From Leishmania mexicana MHOM/GT/2001/U1103 (lineage: Eukaryota > Euglenozoa > Kinetoplastea > Trypanosomatida > Trypanosomatidae), in assembly GCF_000234665.1 (NCBI RefSeq), contig NC_018312.1, positions 628,516 through 692,515 on the forward strand: a stretch of DNA of 64,000 nucleotides. Reading direction: 5' to 3'. Below are positions 1 to 9,493 of this stretch, piece after piece. The notes beneath the pieces are model-generated. The model made no database searches, was not told where the DNA came from, and saw only the letters and a list, made by a program, of their open reading frames with translations. Within the stretch, counting starts at the first letter, position 1. Each line of letters starts with the position of its first letter. A program made the translations under genes and the position numbers.

Positions 1-1401
1 CAAAGGGCACATACAGCGTGTCCTAATCCCACTCACTGGAGAGTACACGAAGCCACAAAAGTCAAGCTGGCTTGAGTCGATTATGAAGAAGAAACAACAG
101 AAACATCAACCAAAGACGAAAACTTCACATATGGGCAAGCCGAGAGCAGCACACGCCATGCCCTGCTACTCGCATACGATACAGCCCCTCTCCATCACCT
201 CAGCTAGACGAAAGAACAACGCCACAAAGGACACCAAAAAAATACCCCCTCCCTCCCCTACTAACAGGCAGATAAGAGGAGGAGGAAGCATCCCCGTGAC
301 GGCTGCTGCGGTGAGAGCGAACACAAACACACAGACACGCACGCACACGCGCACACACCCGAAGAGATAGAGAGAAAGACGCTAAAAAGAGGAAGGGAGA
401 TGAAGCACAAGCAAGTCTCGACAAAAAAAAAGGTCTGGGCGTCGGAACACACAATGTAAAAAGAAAAGGCGCCCATAGGACAAAAACAAAAAAACAAGGA
501 GAGGTGCGAAGTGGGCCGACGTTAAGGCGAAGAAGACTTACATCAGCGCCACCACCCCACAAACGCGCACACGTTAGCCTTTTTCAACAAGGCTACGGAG
601 AGAGAAAGAGTGAGAGTAACCAAAACGACCGTACCAACGGAAATAAGAAAAGCAGCTCACTGCACAAACACACACACACACCGCACTGACACCTAACAGG
701 AAAATGTGAAACACCGACACGAACAGAAGCGCACCGACACAAGTGCGCAGAGGTGCAGAGACGCTTGCGAAGAAGAGTGATGCCGAGGGAGGGAGAGTGG
801 GTGGGGGGGAGGGGAGTAGAGCGCAAAGAAGCAGATTCTGCGCGCCCCCTTCCTCTCTCCTCTCTCCCCCTCTTCCCCGTGAATCACCTCTTCCTGAACT
901 CTTTCTATGCTCTCACAGACAGAGAAAATTTTTTTCGTTCAACAAGGAGGCGATCGAGAACGTGAGCGACACAAAAAAAAAAACAAAAGATCGCACAGGC
1001 GAAATGCGGGAAGGGGGATAACTAAAAGAGAGAGAGGCGCGGCGGTCGAGAAGGTGAAACGGCGATATTCACGCATGTCGTCCACAAAGGCGAAGGAGGA
1101 GGGCGAACAAGACAAGAAGAGAAGGGGCGGAAGACAGAGAGAAACTGAGAGACAGAGAGCACCACAACAAAACTTTGCTCGCGGCAGGAGGAGAGGGGAG
1201 GATGAGCATTGCCAACTCGAACCAGACACCCTGCGAAACGCTTCCCCATGATACACGAACGCAGGCCCGTTTGGGGCAACAATGTTCGTATTGAGTGTTG
1301 TGTCCCCCCCCCAAACCACCACCACAAGCCCTCTCTCTATGCTTGTGGGTTGGTGCCAGCAACAACTCCTGTGCACTGTGTTTTGCGTGGAGAGGAGAGG
1401 T

Positions 1402-1418
1402 GGGGGGGGGGGGGGGGG
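1402..1418. repeat. Poly-G tract (17 G)
   Basis: An uninterrupted run of 17 G on the plus strand, which would be poly-C in the minus-strand transcript. Similar runs lie at 4453-4464, 53792-53804 and 59891-59905, all in spacers. Such tracts are typical of trypanosomatid intergenic DNA and prone to length errors. Confidence 0.85.
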
Positions 1419-1660
1419 CTGCCTGTAATCGGGTATGTGTACAGCAACGCACAGAGGGAAAAGAACAATTACCAACAATGTAAAAACGCTGCGCAAAAAG
1501 AGAGCGCGAGATCAGCGGGTGACATGGCGCGTGCCGGAAAGCGCGCACAGGACCCAGCGGATGGCGAGCAGACGGCAGCGGAAAACTAGAGGAAATAAGG
1601 ATGCATTAGCGTCTCGCTGTGCTGGCAGAATTTCCGTGTGGGTTTGGTTGGGAGGGACGA

Positions 1661-1676
1661 TGTGTGTGTGTGTGTA
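1661..1676. repeat. GT dinucleotide repeat
   Basis: A short TG/GT microsatellite in the spacer downstream of the acyltransferase gene. It has no associated gene. Confidence 0.85.
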
Positions 1677-1793
1677 TGTCGCCATAAGGTGCAATCGGCA
1701 AGGCTCTCGTCTGTCTCTCGTTCATAGGCGTCGGCGGCTCCTTCCTCTCCCTCTCCGCCTCGAGTCCTCCCCCTTCTTTGTTTTGCAGGGCGA

Positions 1794-3677
1794 TCAGTTC
1801 GAGGCTTCTGCTGCAGCGGTGTTTCCGGCTGGCACGCCTCTAAGCACCTCGCAGAGGGTGTTGCAGGACAGCATCAGTGCCGCCTTCAGGTCCGCCACGT
1901 TCGTTGTCGGGCTGTTCGTAAAGGCGGAGAGAGAAATGCGCACCTCCTGCTCATCAATCACGTACCCGAGGCCGTAGCCGTTGCTCTGCATGGGGCCGAA
2001 AGTGTAGTACCGCAGCCACGGTTGGCTAAACTGGCTGGTGCTCAGCACCGGCCTGCTCGTCTTGAGGAACAGGTCGTCTTCAAAGAAGGCAAGCGCGGCC
2101 TTGTCACCGTTGATCCGCGCAACGTGGCGTAGAGCCATAAGATGGCGGTCGTAGCCCTTGCCACGAGATGCGGCAGCTGTGAGGGCGACGTGTCGGTCGC
2201 TCGTAGCGCGGATTACCTTAGTAAGCATTTCTTTGCCATTCGTGTCCAGCGCCGCCGCGTGCTCGCCGTCCTGCTGAAGCTGCGCAATGTTTTTCGCCAG
2301 TACCAGCATCTCTTCAGACGTCGTATGCACCAGCTCCGTGGTGCCGTGAAAGAAGCCGGCCGTGCTGCACACCTCTGTCGTGCTGTATAGCTTGTTGCGC
2401 ATCTTATACATGGCTAACTGCAGGCACATCTGCACAAACGCATCCGGCTCTACCTTCAGCGCAGACAGCTGCGCCCTGCCACAGGGAAGGTGAATGGAGT
2501 GCACCTCGGTGTCCGTCACAATCGCCAGCGCCTCCTGGCGTGCCGCGCGGATGTGAGAAACGAACGACTTGCCATATGTCACGCTCAGGTGGCGTACGAT
2601 GCGGCCCACGGCAGCACCGTCGATGCCATCCGTCGACCCTCCGCCAACGCCCCTCTCTTTCAGGATAGAGAGTACGTCGCCTATCCACTTGGCCCAGTGC
2701 ACGCGGTCGCTCGCCGTCGAATCAAAGTTGAACGCCACCTGCCCATCCTCGGAGACGATCATCTGATGCTTGTCGTACCAGCGGTTCTCCAGCTCCTCCT
2801 TGCTGCCGTGCAGAGCCGAGGCCTCCGCCAGACTCTCGTCGTTGCCCCACTTCATGCTGTCGAGACACACCACCAGGATACTCTCGTGGAAGAGGCGCAG
2901 CACCTCGGCGTTTTCGGGTGTCTTGAGGAGCTCTTGATATGCCTGGCCCCACACAGCGCGGCTACCAGCTGTCAGCACCGACACAGGAGACGTATTGTCC
3001 TGGTCGGGAGTGATGGTGAGGATCAGCTCGAAGGCTTTCTGAATCAATCTGCGGTCGAGCACGCGCTGGTGCTCGTCAAAGACGCGGACCATGTAAGGGT
3101 GGCCATCGTGCAGTACTATGATGTGGCTTAGCTTCTCCAGTGGCGTGGTGTGGAGCAGATCTGTCTCCTTCGATGGAATGAGACTGCGGCCAAACTCGGT
3201 GAGGAGCGGCGACACGTCGTACTGCGCAACCGGATCAGCCGGAACGGAGAGACCATTCGTCCGCAGTTCCTGAATCCAGCACGCAATACCGTAGGTGAGG
3301 GCCGATGCCACTCCAGCCTGCGTCCTATCCCCTCCGGCGATGTCCTGCTGCAGAACAAAGCTAGCGTTCATGTTCACCTCTTGTGGCGAACGGCTGTTGA
3401 GGGCCGACTGTGCCAAGAGGCCCTCCACGTACGTGAACGGTGCCTTGCCCGACTCGGCGGCGGCCGCGTCCGTGTCCACGAGATGCCTCTGGAGCACAGG
3501 GGCGGAGGAGTTGACGAAGGCGTCCAGCTTCGCTAGGTGCGGTGCCGTCACCTCGGGGGACCATAGTGCACGCAAGGATGAGCGGTACCCGTCCATCGTC
3601 GCCACAACCGACGGAATGGGCAGACGCGGCAGCTTGAGCACGTTGCCCTGCAGCTCGGTGGCGCTGATACGCTTCAT
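1794..3677 (-). CDS. Carnitine/choline O-acyltransferase family protein, active-site His replaced
   Basis: A 627-residue protein starting at the only ATG (3675-3677) near the front of the frame. The length fits carnitine acetyltransferase-type enzymes, which move acyl groups between CoA and carnitine. Family landmarks are visible: an N-terminal LPRLPIP segment, the HDGHPYMVRV region, ENRWYDK and IVSEDG in mid-protein, a KVEPDAFVQMCLQLA helix, a GKGYDRHL motif, LSTSQ with STS at residues 546-548, and FGP followed by NGYGLGYVID. The catalytic His, normally just after this IVxEDG block in an EH motif, aligns with Ser320 (codon 2718-2720), preceded by Asp319. Acyltransfer by the usual mechanism therefore looks lost, although the fold and STS motif are kept. 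No peroxisomal C-terminal tripeptide or clear mitochondrial presequence is seen. The family call is firm; activity is doubtful. Confidence 0.88.
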   Translation of the reverse strand: MKRISATELQGNVLKLPRLPIPSVVATMDGYRSSLRALWSPEVTAPHLAKLDAFVNSSAPVLQRHLVDTDAAAAESGKAPFTYVEGLLAQSALNSRSPQEVNMNASFVLQQDIAGGDRTQAGVASALTYGIACWIQELRTNGLSVPADPVAQYDVSPLLTEFGRSLIPSKETDLLHTTPLEKLSHIIVLHDGHPYMVRVFDEHQRVLDRRLIQKAFELILTITPDQDNTSPVSVLTAGSRAVWGQAYQELLKTPENAEVLRLFHESILVVCLDSMKWGNDESLAEASALHGSKEELENRWYDKHQMIVSEDGQVAFNFDSTASDRVHWAKWIGDVLSILKERGVGGGSTDGIDGAAVGRIVRHLSVTYGKSFVSHIRAARQEALAIVTDTEVHSIHLPCGRAQLSALKVEPDAFVQMCLQLAMYKMRNKLYSTTEVCSTAGFFHGTTELVHTTSEEMLVLAKNIAQLQQDGEHAAALDTNGKEMLTKVIRATSDRHVALTAAASRGKGYDRHLMALRHVARINGDKAALAFFEDDLFLKTSRPVLSTSQFSQPWLRYYTFGPMQSNGYGLGYVIDEQEVRISLSAFTNSPTTNVADLKAALMLSCNTLCEVLRGVPAGNTAAAEASN

Positions 3678-3802
3678 GGTCAACAAGAAAAAGGAGGGAG
3701 TGGAAGAGGAAAGAAAGTGTCTGCAAAGCGATGAAATATAAATCAGAAAGAAAAGCGCTGAGCCGATGTTCCGTCTCGGCTGAAGCCGCTCACGATGACA
3801 GA

Positions 3803-3823
3803 CGTGTGTGTGTGTGTGTGTGT
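3803..3823. repeat. GT dinucleotide repeat
   Basis: A (GT)n microsatellite about 130 bp upstream of the acyltransferase start codon. Confidence 0.85.
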
Positions 3824-4452
3824 TGCGATGGATTCGTTTCTCTCTCTGCGACGGCACGAGATAATAGGGTGGTGAAACGATCAAAAATACCAAGACACGT
3901 CACGAAAAGATCCGAAGTGAACGGTGCTGGTAATCGTTCCCCTTTGCCGATCACAAGGACGCCCGTGGGTTCGTGTGGAAAGCAGCTGAGAATATATATA
4001 AAAAAACAAAGCTTCTGTTGTGCGGTTGCGAGGAAGCGTGATCCGGCCTTTGTCACTTCGTGCACGCGCGCTCCGTCACACGCGTTCTGGTGGTGCCAAT
4101 ACAAGAAACAAAAAAAAGGCTAGAAGAGAGAGGCCCTCACCGCCTGATATCGTCTCTTTCCCCGCCACTTTTGTGGAGGCTTACACACCGCTCCCTCACT
4201 GCACGCGAGAGGGGGCAGTCAAACAAGCTCCCAAGCCAGAGACAAGGTGTGTATGCGCGTGTGCGTGGAGGTGCGCGCTGCGGGGAGAGAGCAGCGCTGG
4301 TTGTCCCTCTCTTTTTCTTACGTGGAGTGCTCTGCGCCGTGCTTATGTGCGGAGGTGGGGCCCGTTTCGCGTCGTAGTAGCTCAGGACACACACACATCA
4401 AAAAGCTAAAGAACCAAATAAAAACAATAAAATGGAGAAACAATTTTTTTTT

Positions 4453-4489
4453 GGGGGGGGGGGGAGTTTGTGTGTGTGTGTGTGTGTGT
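4453..4489. repeat. Poly-G run followed by GT repeat
   Basis: Twelve G (4453-4464), then a (GT)n run (4469-4489), followed by a further G run at about 4491-4498. This is compound simple sequence in a spacer. Confidence 0.85.
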
Positions 4490-4575
4490 AGGGGGGGGTA
4501 TCCTTTTCACACTTTTTTTTTAATGCCCAGAGAGAAGCGGGAATGATAAGGAGAGCGTCTGTGATGGTGATGATG

Positions 4576-4602
4576 GGAGAGGAGAGGGGAGGGGAGGGGA
4601 GA
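4576..4602. repeat. GGGGA-type purine repeat
   Basis: Repeated GGAGA/GGGGA units on the plus strand. They give four or more closely spaced G-tracts, so the strand could form a G-quadruplex; on the transcribed side this is a polypyrimidine tract. Confidence 0.7.
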
Positions 4603-5316
4603 GTACCTTTTTTGTTCTGTTCTGTTCTTTTTTTTTTTCAAGGGAAAGCGAAAAACTGTGTGTGACGCACCGTATCTTCAATGTGAGGAATAACAAATAT
4701 TTGAAACAACGAAGCCGAAACCAAAACGGAAAGGGAGGGTAAAGGAAGAAGAAGAAATCGCGTAAGCTGCGTGTCTGTACGGGCTTTTCGTGGATGACGG
4801 CGTGTATTTGAGTACGGAGTGAGTCTGTGTGCGTTACTAGCTGTATGCTTCCTCAGTGGGACGTGGGTGCAACCGACAGACGCACAGCCGCGTTGCACAG
4901 AAGAAAGTGTGTGAGCGCGCGCAAGAGAGAGAGAAATTGGGAAACGACAGAAAAAAAAATTGAGGAGACGTGCGGCCGCAAAAGGCTTTTGAGACTTTGT
5001 GTTGGCGTGTATGCGTGGGGAGCGAGGAGGGTGGGGAAGGGGGGGGTATACGTCAGAGGTGAGAGCCCAGAACAGCCTCACCTGGACACACCGCCATATA
5101 GCAGGTGTCAAGACGTGAAGATGCGATAGCCTCTACCCCTCCCACCGCACATAGCGGCATGAGGATAAAAAGAAGACCTCAGCAGAGGGAGCCACAGTAG
5201 CAGGCCGCTTGGCGACACCCACCACGGTTGCAGGAGGCGCGAGAAAGAGAGGGCCGCCACCGCACCACAAACCCGACAGCACCACTGAAACACCGACAGC
5301 ATCTTAGCGCTTAACG

Positions 5317-5347
<31 letters not shown>

Positions 5348-5357
5348 CGTGCGTGTG
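5317..5357. repeat. GT-rich microsatellite
   Basis: A long (GT)n run with GC/TT interruptions, the longest GT tract in the window. Open frames crossing it gain artificial Thr-His repeats. Confidence 0.85.
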
Positions 5358-5920
5358 CCAGTGGTGCCTGCTGTGTGTTTTGTTTTTGTTTTTCGCTTAG
5401 CACCGGAATCACCATAAAAACAAAAACGGAAAGAATGTGAATGTCGACAACACCACAGCCGGAGAACAAAACCCGAAGCCGTCACAGACCTGCATGGACA
5501 ACGATCTCCACGCACAGTGCTTCGGAGCACCAGCGGAAGAACACTCACCACCGAGCGAACAAAGAGAAAGCCTCCTTGCTCAACCAAAGCCACACACACA
5601 CACATACACATACACCCCACCACCCCAGCAACACGCCTTGAAGCGATCGGCACGCCTCGACCGGACACGAATACCGTACTGCTTCGTCCCTGGCTTCTCT
5701 TCCGGCAGCCCTCAACCGTCATGTCCAGAGCCTCTACCCGACGCTTTTTCCTCCCAATTTCGTGCCGTCGAGAAGCGCTAACAACACAAAGAAGCGTGTG
5801 ACTACCTAACGGGGGGAGGGGGTGGAGAACGTCGATCGAGGGGGGGAGCGTGAGGAGACGGGAAAAACGAGAGGGCTGCGGGATGCACACGCGGAACAGA
5901 AGAGCGAACAACTACGAAAG

Positions 5921-5943
5921 AAGGGAGGGAGGGAGGGAGGGGG
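5921..5943. repeat. GGGA tetranucleotide repeat
   Basis: Tandem GGGA units downstream of the CBP3-like stop codon, with G-quadruplex potential on the plus strand. Confidence 0.75.
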
Positions 5944-6065
5944 CATCAGCACAGCCGCCGGCAGCACAAGGACGACAAGGCAGCACAGCACTGTGCATGC
6001 TTGGCCAGCGCTGCAGAAAGGGAAAGCGGAGCGGTACCACACGAGCGCGCGGCAGCAGAACGACG

Positions 6066-7139
6066 CTACGAGTGAGGCGGTGCCGCTTCACCGCCACCGT
6101 CCTCCCCCTCCTGCACCGTCCAGCCGCGAATAACCTCGTCGTACGCGATGTCGCTGTACTTGCTGAAGATGAGCGGGTCGGTCGGGCTCAAGAAGTTGAA
6201 GTTCCCCTTGGCGAACTCCTCGTCCGGAATGCGGTCGAAGAGGGCCGTGTGAAAGCGGACGTAATGGACAAGGGTGTAGTACGTGAACATCGGCACATCC
6301 TCCGGTCGCGGAAGCGGGCAGAACTTCATCAGGAACCCCATCAGCATCATATCCGCCCCCGGCCCATCGTGCAGCAGCGCCTCCTCGAAGTTAACCGCCG
6401 TCACGTAGTACATGTCGCGGATGTAGTACTTAATTTTGTTCAGTGGTGGGCGGCCCATGATATCCTCGGACGTAGCTGCCCAGCCATCAAACATAGTCAC
6501 CAGCAGCTCCTCCAGCACTTCGCGACGGCGGTTGAACTTCTCGATCGGGATACTTGTCGCGCGGCGGCTGACGAGGTGCACATGCAGCACGTACAGCCAG
6601 TACGTCAGGTCCATCTCCGCGTACTCTAGGTCGAATAGATCCTTCCACTCGGGCAGCGAGATGTGGTGGCATAGGTGGCCAGAGATGAACTCCGATACAG
6701 CACGCACTTGACCGCCCATCGTCATCCACCGCGGCCGTTCGCCCTCGTAGATGGCCATCGAGGATGGGTCTCGAACGTCGATGCCCTTGTACCGCTCCGC
6801 GTTCTCTTCCACCAGCTTTGACAGCAGCTCCTCGGCGGGCTGGATGTCCGTCGTGGCCCGCGGCGTCAGGAATTGGTCCGGAACGGGCTTCAAAAACTTG
6901 TCCTCCGCAACATTCTTGAACTCGCTGCCCAGGCTGGCCCACGCCGCCCCCGCCATCCACGACGTCGATGCAGGCGTGGTGACAGAAGAGGAGGCTGCGG
7001 AAGCGCCGGTGGTAGTCGATGATGACATGGAGGCGGAGGGGTGGCTCTCGTGGCTCGCATTGTCGCTGTTAGGGACCTCATGCCTGGCCGCTGCAATGGC
7101 TGTCTTCTCCACCAGCCGCCGCGCACTACGCGAGAACAT
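6066..7139 (-). CDS. Ubiquinol-cytochrome c chaperone (CBP3/UQCC1-like)
   Basis: A 357-residue protein starting at the ATG at 7137-7139; the open frame extends upstream only through a TTG. The first ~20 residues (MFSRSARRLVEKT and on) are basic and rich in Ala/Ser/Arg, fitting a mitochondrial presequence. A Ser/Thr/Ala-rich linker follows to about residue 65. Residues ~140-320 match the CBP3/UQCC1 pattern: a DLTYWLYVLHVHLVSRR helix, an LLVTMFDGW segment, LNKIKYYIRDMYYVTAVNFEEALL, then FTYYTLVHYVRFHTALFDRIPDEEF. Family members bind newly made cytochrome b and help build respiratory complex III, in mitoribosome-associated form in yeast. The C-terminal tail is short and Gly/Glu-rich. The assignment is by motif recognition only. 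Confidence 0.8.
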   Translation of the reverse strand: MFSRSARRLVEKTAIAAARHEVPNSDNASHESHPSASMSSSTTTGASAASSSVTTPASTSWMAGAAWASLGSEFKNVAEDKFLKPVPDQFLTPRATTDIQPAEELLSKLVEENAERYKGIDVRDPSSMAIYEGERPRWMTMGGQVRAVSEFISGHLCHHISLPEWKDLFDLEYAEMDLTYWLYVLHVHLVSRRATSIPIEKFNRRREVLEELLVTMFDGWAATSEDIMGRPPLNKIKYYIRDMYYVTAVNFEEALLHDGPGADMMLMGFLMKFCPLPRPEDVPMFTYYTLVHYVRFHTALFDRIPDEEFAKGNFNFLSPTDPLIFSKYSDIAYDEVIRGWTVQEGEDGGGEAAPPHS

Positions 7140-8260
7140 AGCGCCCTGACGTCTGGGCCGCTGCCGCCACAATTACCGCCTCTCCTTGTGGACGTCGTGC
7201 GAATCGACGTCCGCGGCCGCGGTCACTGTCTGGGCGGCGGCGAAAACGATGGAGCCAACGAGTTCGCGGTGGTCTGCCGTGTTTTGCGTCGTGCGCGATG
7301 CGGTGAAGGACTGCCTTGCTAGCACTGTCACAATGACACCGAAGTGCGGGAGGGAAAAATAGATTTCATAAAGAGGGTCAGTTCGTCACGCAGCCAGGTG
7401 AACACCCCCAACCCTTCGCACAAGTCCTCTGCCTACCTTTAAACTTACGGTACTTAATGTCGATCTCTGTAAAGGACGACCTGGCATGCATGGACATGTG
7501 GACCAAGGTGGGATGAATGGTTGTCGCAGACACGCACGGGCGTGTGGGTGCGTGGTGAGGAGAGGGGAGGAAGTGGGGAGGTATGCAGTGATCAGATGCG
7601 GAATACGCGAGCGAGCGAGAGAGAGAAAGGAACGGGAGAGACGGTACGATGAAACGGTGTTTTGAAAAGCAGCAAAATACCCTCGCAAAGTAGGAAGCCG
7701 CACTGGACGATCCAGCGCATCACTTTCGTCCCAGTCGTCGGCCACCGATAGCAACGACAGTGCATTCCTTTGCTAGCCGCAGGCAGCACGTTTTTCTTGC
7801 CCTCACACTCTTGTGGGGAAGGAGATCGGGCTGCGTTCAAGGACACTGACGTGACCCAGTCAGACAGTACTCGGAAATCGCACGCAGACGAAAGACCGGA
7901 GAGACTCCCACGCACAGACCCGGCAATGCGCGGCTGCGTCTTCTCCATTTTTTTTTGAATTCTTCAACAGAGACGCGCCCACGTGTCAAGGGACAAGCTG
8001 TACACCGACGACATAATCGAAACTGGGAAGATGTCGCAACATAATAGAGTTCGGAGACATGGCAGAGGAAAGGGAAGAAAGAGGATGGAAGGGAAGACGA
8101 AAGCAGCACCCAAAGGCTAAGCCGGTCAGCGTGCGTCCCCCCTCGCCTCGTCGACTTGCCTTGATACTGGTTTCCATCTATACGACCGCCCCCCTCCTCC
8201 TCCACCGAGCACTCCATTGCATCCCGACACAGACGCAGCCATTCGTCGTCTCTGATCACA
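7140..8260. other. Gene-free spacer, 1.1 kb
   Basis: This lies between SEM1 and the CBP3-like gene. A purine run on the plus strand at 7611-7655 and a shorter one at 7347-7363 could be the trans-splicing tract for CBP3. One ATG-initiated 118-codon frame (7592-7948, minus) lacks recognisable features, ends inside the purine run, and was not called. Confidence 0.65.
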
Positions 8261-8617
8261 CTACTTGGACGCGGCCTTGGTGACGTGAAGCTGTGAAATC
8301 TGGCCGATGATGTGCTCGAAGGTGTCTTCCACGTCCTCGTCCTCCCAGTCCTCCTCCCATGACTTGGCCACTTCCTCCTCAAACTGCCCGCTGATCTGCC
8401 GCATCGATAACGTGCGAACGGACCCAGCGCGGGACATGTTGCCTGGGCCTCCCGTTGCCGGCGCCGGCTCGAAGCTCTTGAACTCCAAAAACTTGTCCTC
8501 CGACTCCTTGTACCACGCCGACCACACGGTCTCGCTCGAAGGGACGGCTAGGAGTGCGTCTGTCGTCTGGAGAATAGACGGCTTCGCCTCGGTTGTGCTC
8601 GCTGGTGTCGCCGCCAT
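8261..8617 (-). CDS. SEM1/DSS1 (Rpn15)-family small acidic protein
   Basis: A 118-residue protein starting at the ATG at 8615-8617; the frame runs further only through a GTG. Its C-terminal part carries the SEM1/DSS1 signature: W87 and W91 in an acidic context (WEEDWEDEDVEDTF), followed by the hydrophobic-acidic helix FEHIIGQI. A weaker upstream acidic/aromatic patch at residues 38-50 (ESEDKFLEFKSFE) may correspond to the first of the two acidic modules of DSS1. Family proteins are intrinsically disordered tethers in the 19S proteasome lid, and elsewhere partner TREX-2 and BRCA2. This one is longer than the usual ~70-90 residues, with an N-terminal Ala/Ser/Thr-rich extension and a linker between the modules. 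Confidence 0.82.
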   Translation of the reverse strand: MAATPASTTEAKPSILQTTDALLAVPSSETVWSAWYKESEDKFLEFKSFEPAPATGGPGNMSRAGSVRTLSMRQISGQFEEEVAKSWEEDWEDEDVEDTFEHIIGQISQLHVTKAASK

Positions 8618-9493
8618 GTGAACAATTTCTTCTTGCACCTTTTGTGTGTCGCTGCTCGTGGTGCTGCGGTTTCCGCTCTAACTTGTTCGGTGTAGAGGAG
8701 AAGTGGGGGGGTTGCTGTGAAAAAACTTCGTGATGGACAGTGCGACACAGTCGCTGGACCGACCGATGAGGTCGCCACAGAAAAAAAGAGGTGAAGGGAG
8801 AGAGAAGCAGAGATACGCACGAGCGCTGCGCAGGCCTTCGAGGGAGAGGGGGACCGGAGGATGGCGATGCTGATGAGTACGATGAGGATATCGAACAAGA
8901 TGAGTTCACAACAGTGAAAAGGGACACACAAATGCGCCCCCCCCCGCTCTCGTGTGGGCTGCGGCGTCGTTACACCGCGCAAACGCTTAGGTACTTCATG
9001 CCTTTCAAAGCTGCAAGTTTGTATTATGCACAGTGCAGTGAACCACCACGCATGGAAGGAGGAGACGCCGGTGGTGGTGGTGCGTCCTCACGCGCAACCG
9101 TGAAGATGACTGTCTCCTCCGTTATGCGCGTGGATGAGCGGCTCCTTGCATCCACGCCTTCAGCAGACAACAACAGCAAGAGCGCCCGGCAGGTCCATGC
9201 ATCGTGCTTGCCACGCACGTACGAGTGCGGTTGAGAGTACGTGTGTTTACCTGCCCACGGTGTCGGCAGATAAAAAAAGAGGTCCCTTTTTTTCTGTCTC
9301 CCCCTCTCGGAAACGTGAGCAGTGACGGCAGCGGTACGCAAGCCATCACACCTCCGCAACGAGAGCATCTCCATCGCCATGACGACAGCAACGATCCTCA
9401 GTAGTGGTCGTCATCGGACCTTGTCCCTTGCTACAGCCAGTGTGGGGCACTCTCTCTCTCTCTGCGCACATCCTGCCGCCTTCATTCTTGGCT
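8618..9493. other. Spacer between lipase A and SEM1
   Basis: No coding region seen. It contains a plus-strand purine run at 8780-8814, a good candidate for the SEM1 trans-splicing tract. The rest would be SEM1 5' UTR and lipase A 3' UTR. Confidence 0.65.
8754..8814 (-). promoter_or_regulatory. Candidate trans-splice acceptor region for SEM1
   Basis: On the minus strand, 8814-8780 is an almost pure pyrimidine tract. The first AG after it is at 8755-8754, about 25 bases on and about 137 bases before the SEM1 ATG. This matches the usual trypanosomatid arrangement for spliced-leader addition, but the choice of AG is inferred. Confidence 0.4.

Larger units (their letters stand above)
1..1793. other. 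Gene-free spacer downstream of the acyltransferase gene
   Basis: I see no credible coding region here on either strand. Open frames are short, rich in Arg/Ser/His-Thr runs, and follow simple sequence. The stretch would hold the 3' UTR of the acyltransferase mRNA and the intergenic region to the next gene, which lies off the window. It contains purine-rich runs on the plus strand (for example 770-830 and 1125-1200), a 17-base G run at 1402-1418 and a GT repeat at 1661-1676. Confidence 0.7.
3678..6065. other. Gene-free spacer, 2.4 kb
   Basis: This separates the CBP3-like gene from the acyltransferase start and should hold the CBP3 3' UTR and the acyltransferase 5' UTR. Plus-strand purine runs at 3683-3716 and 5820-5945 are polypyrimidine on the transcribed strand. 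GT repeats lie at 3803-3823, 4469-4489 and 5317-5357, and GGGA-type repeats at 4576-4602 and 5921-5943. The longest frame (5108-5911, minus) translates through the GT repeat into a Thr-His run and does not look coding. Confidence 0.7.

Noticed and set aside
3678..3893. N-terminal extension of the acyltransferase
   Set aside because: The added residues translate a GT repeat into a Thr-His run and a pyrimidine tract into Phe/Leu/Ser; the ATG at 3675-3677 precedes the family's usual LPRLPIP opening.
5108..5911. A 267-codon minus-strand frame
   Set aside because: It crosses the long GT repeat to give a Thr-His run, and has Cys/Ser/Arg-rich simple composition typical of UTR translation.
7592..7948. 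A 118-codon ATG-initiated minus-strand frame between SEM1 and CBP3
   Set aside because: No recognisable features, composition unlike neighbouring proteins, and its 3' end lies in a pyrimidine tract likely used for trans-splicing of the next gene.
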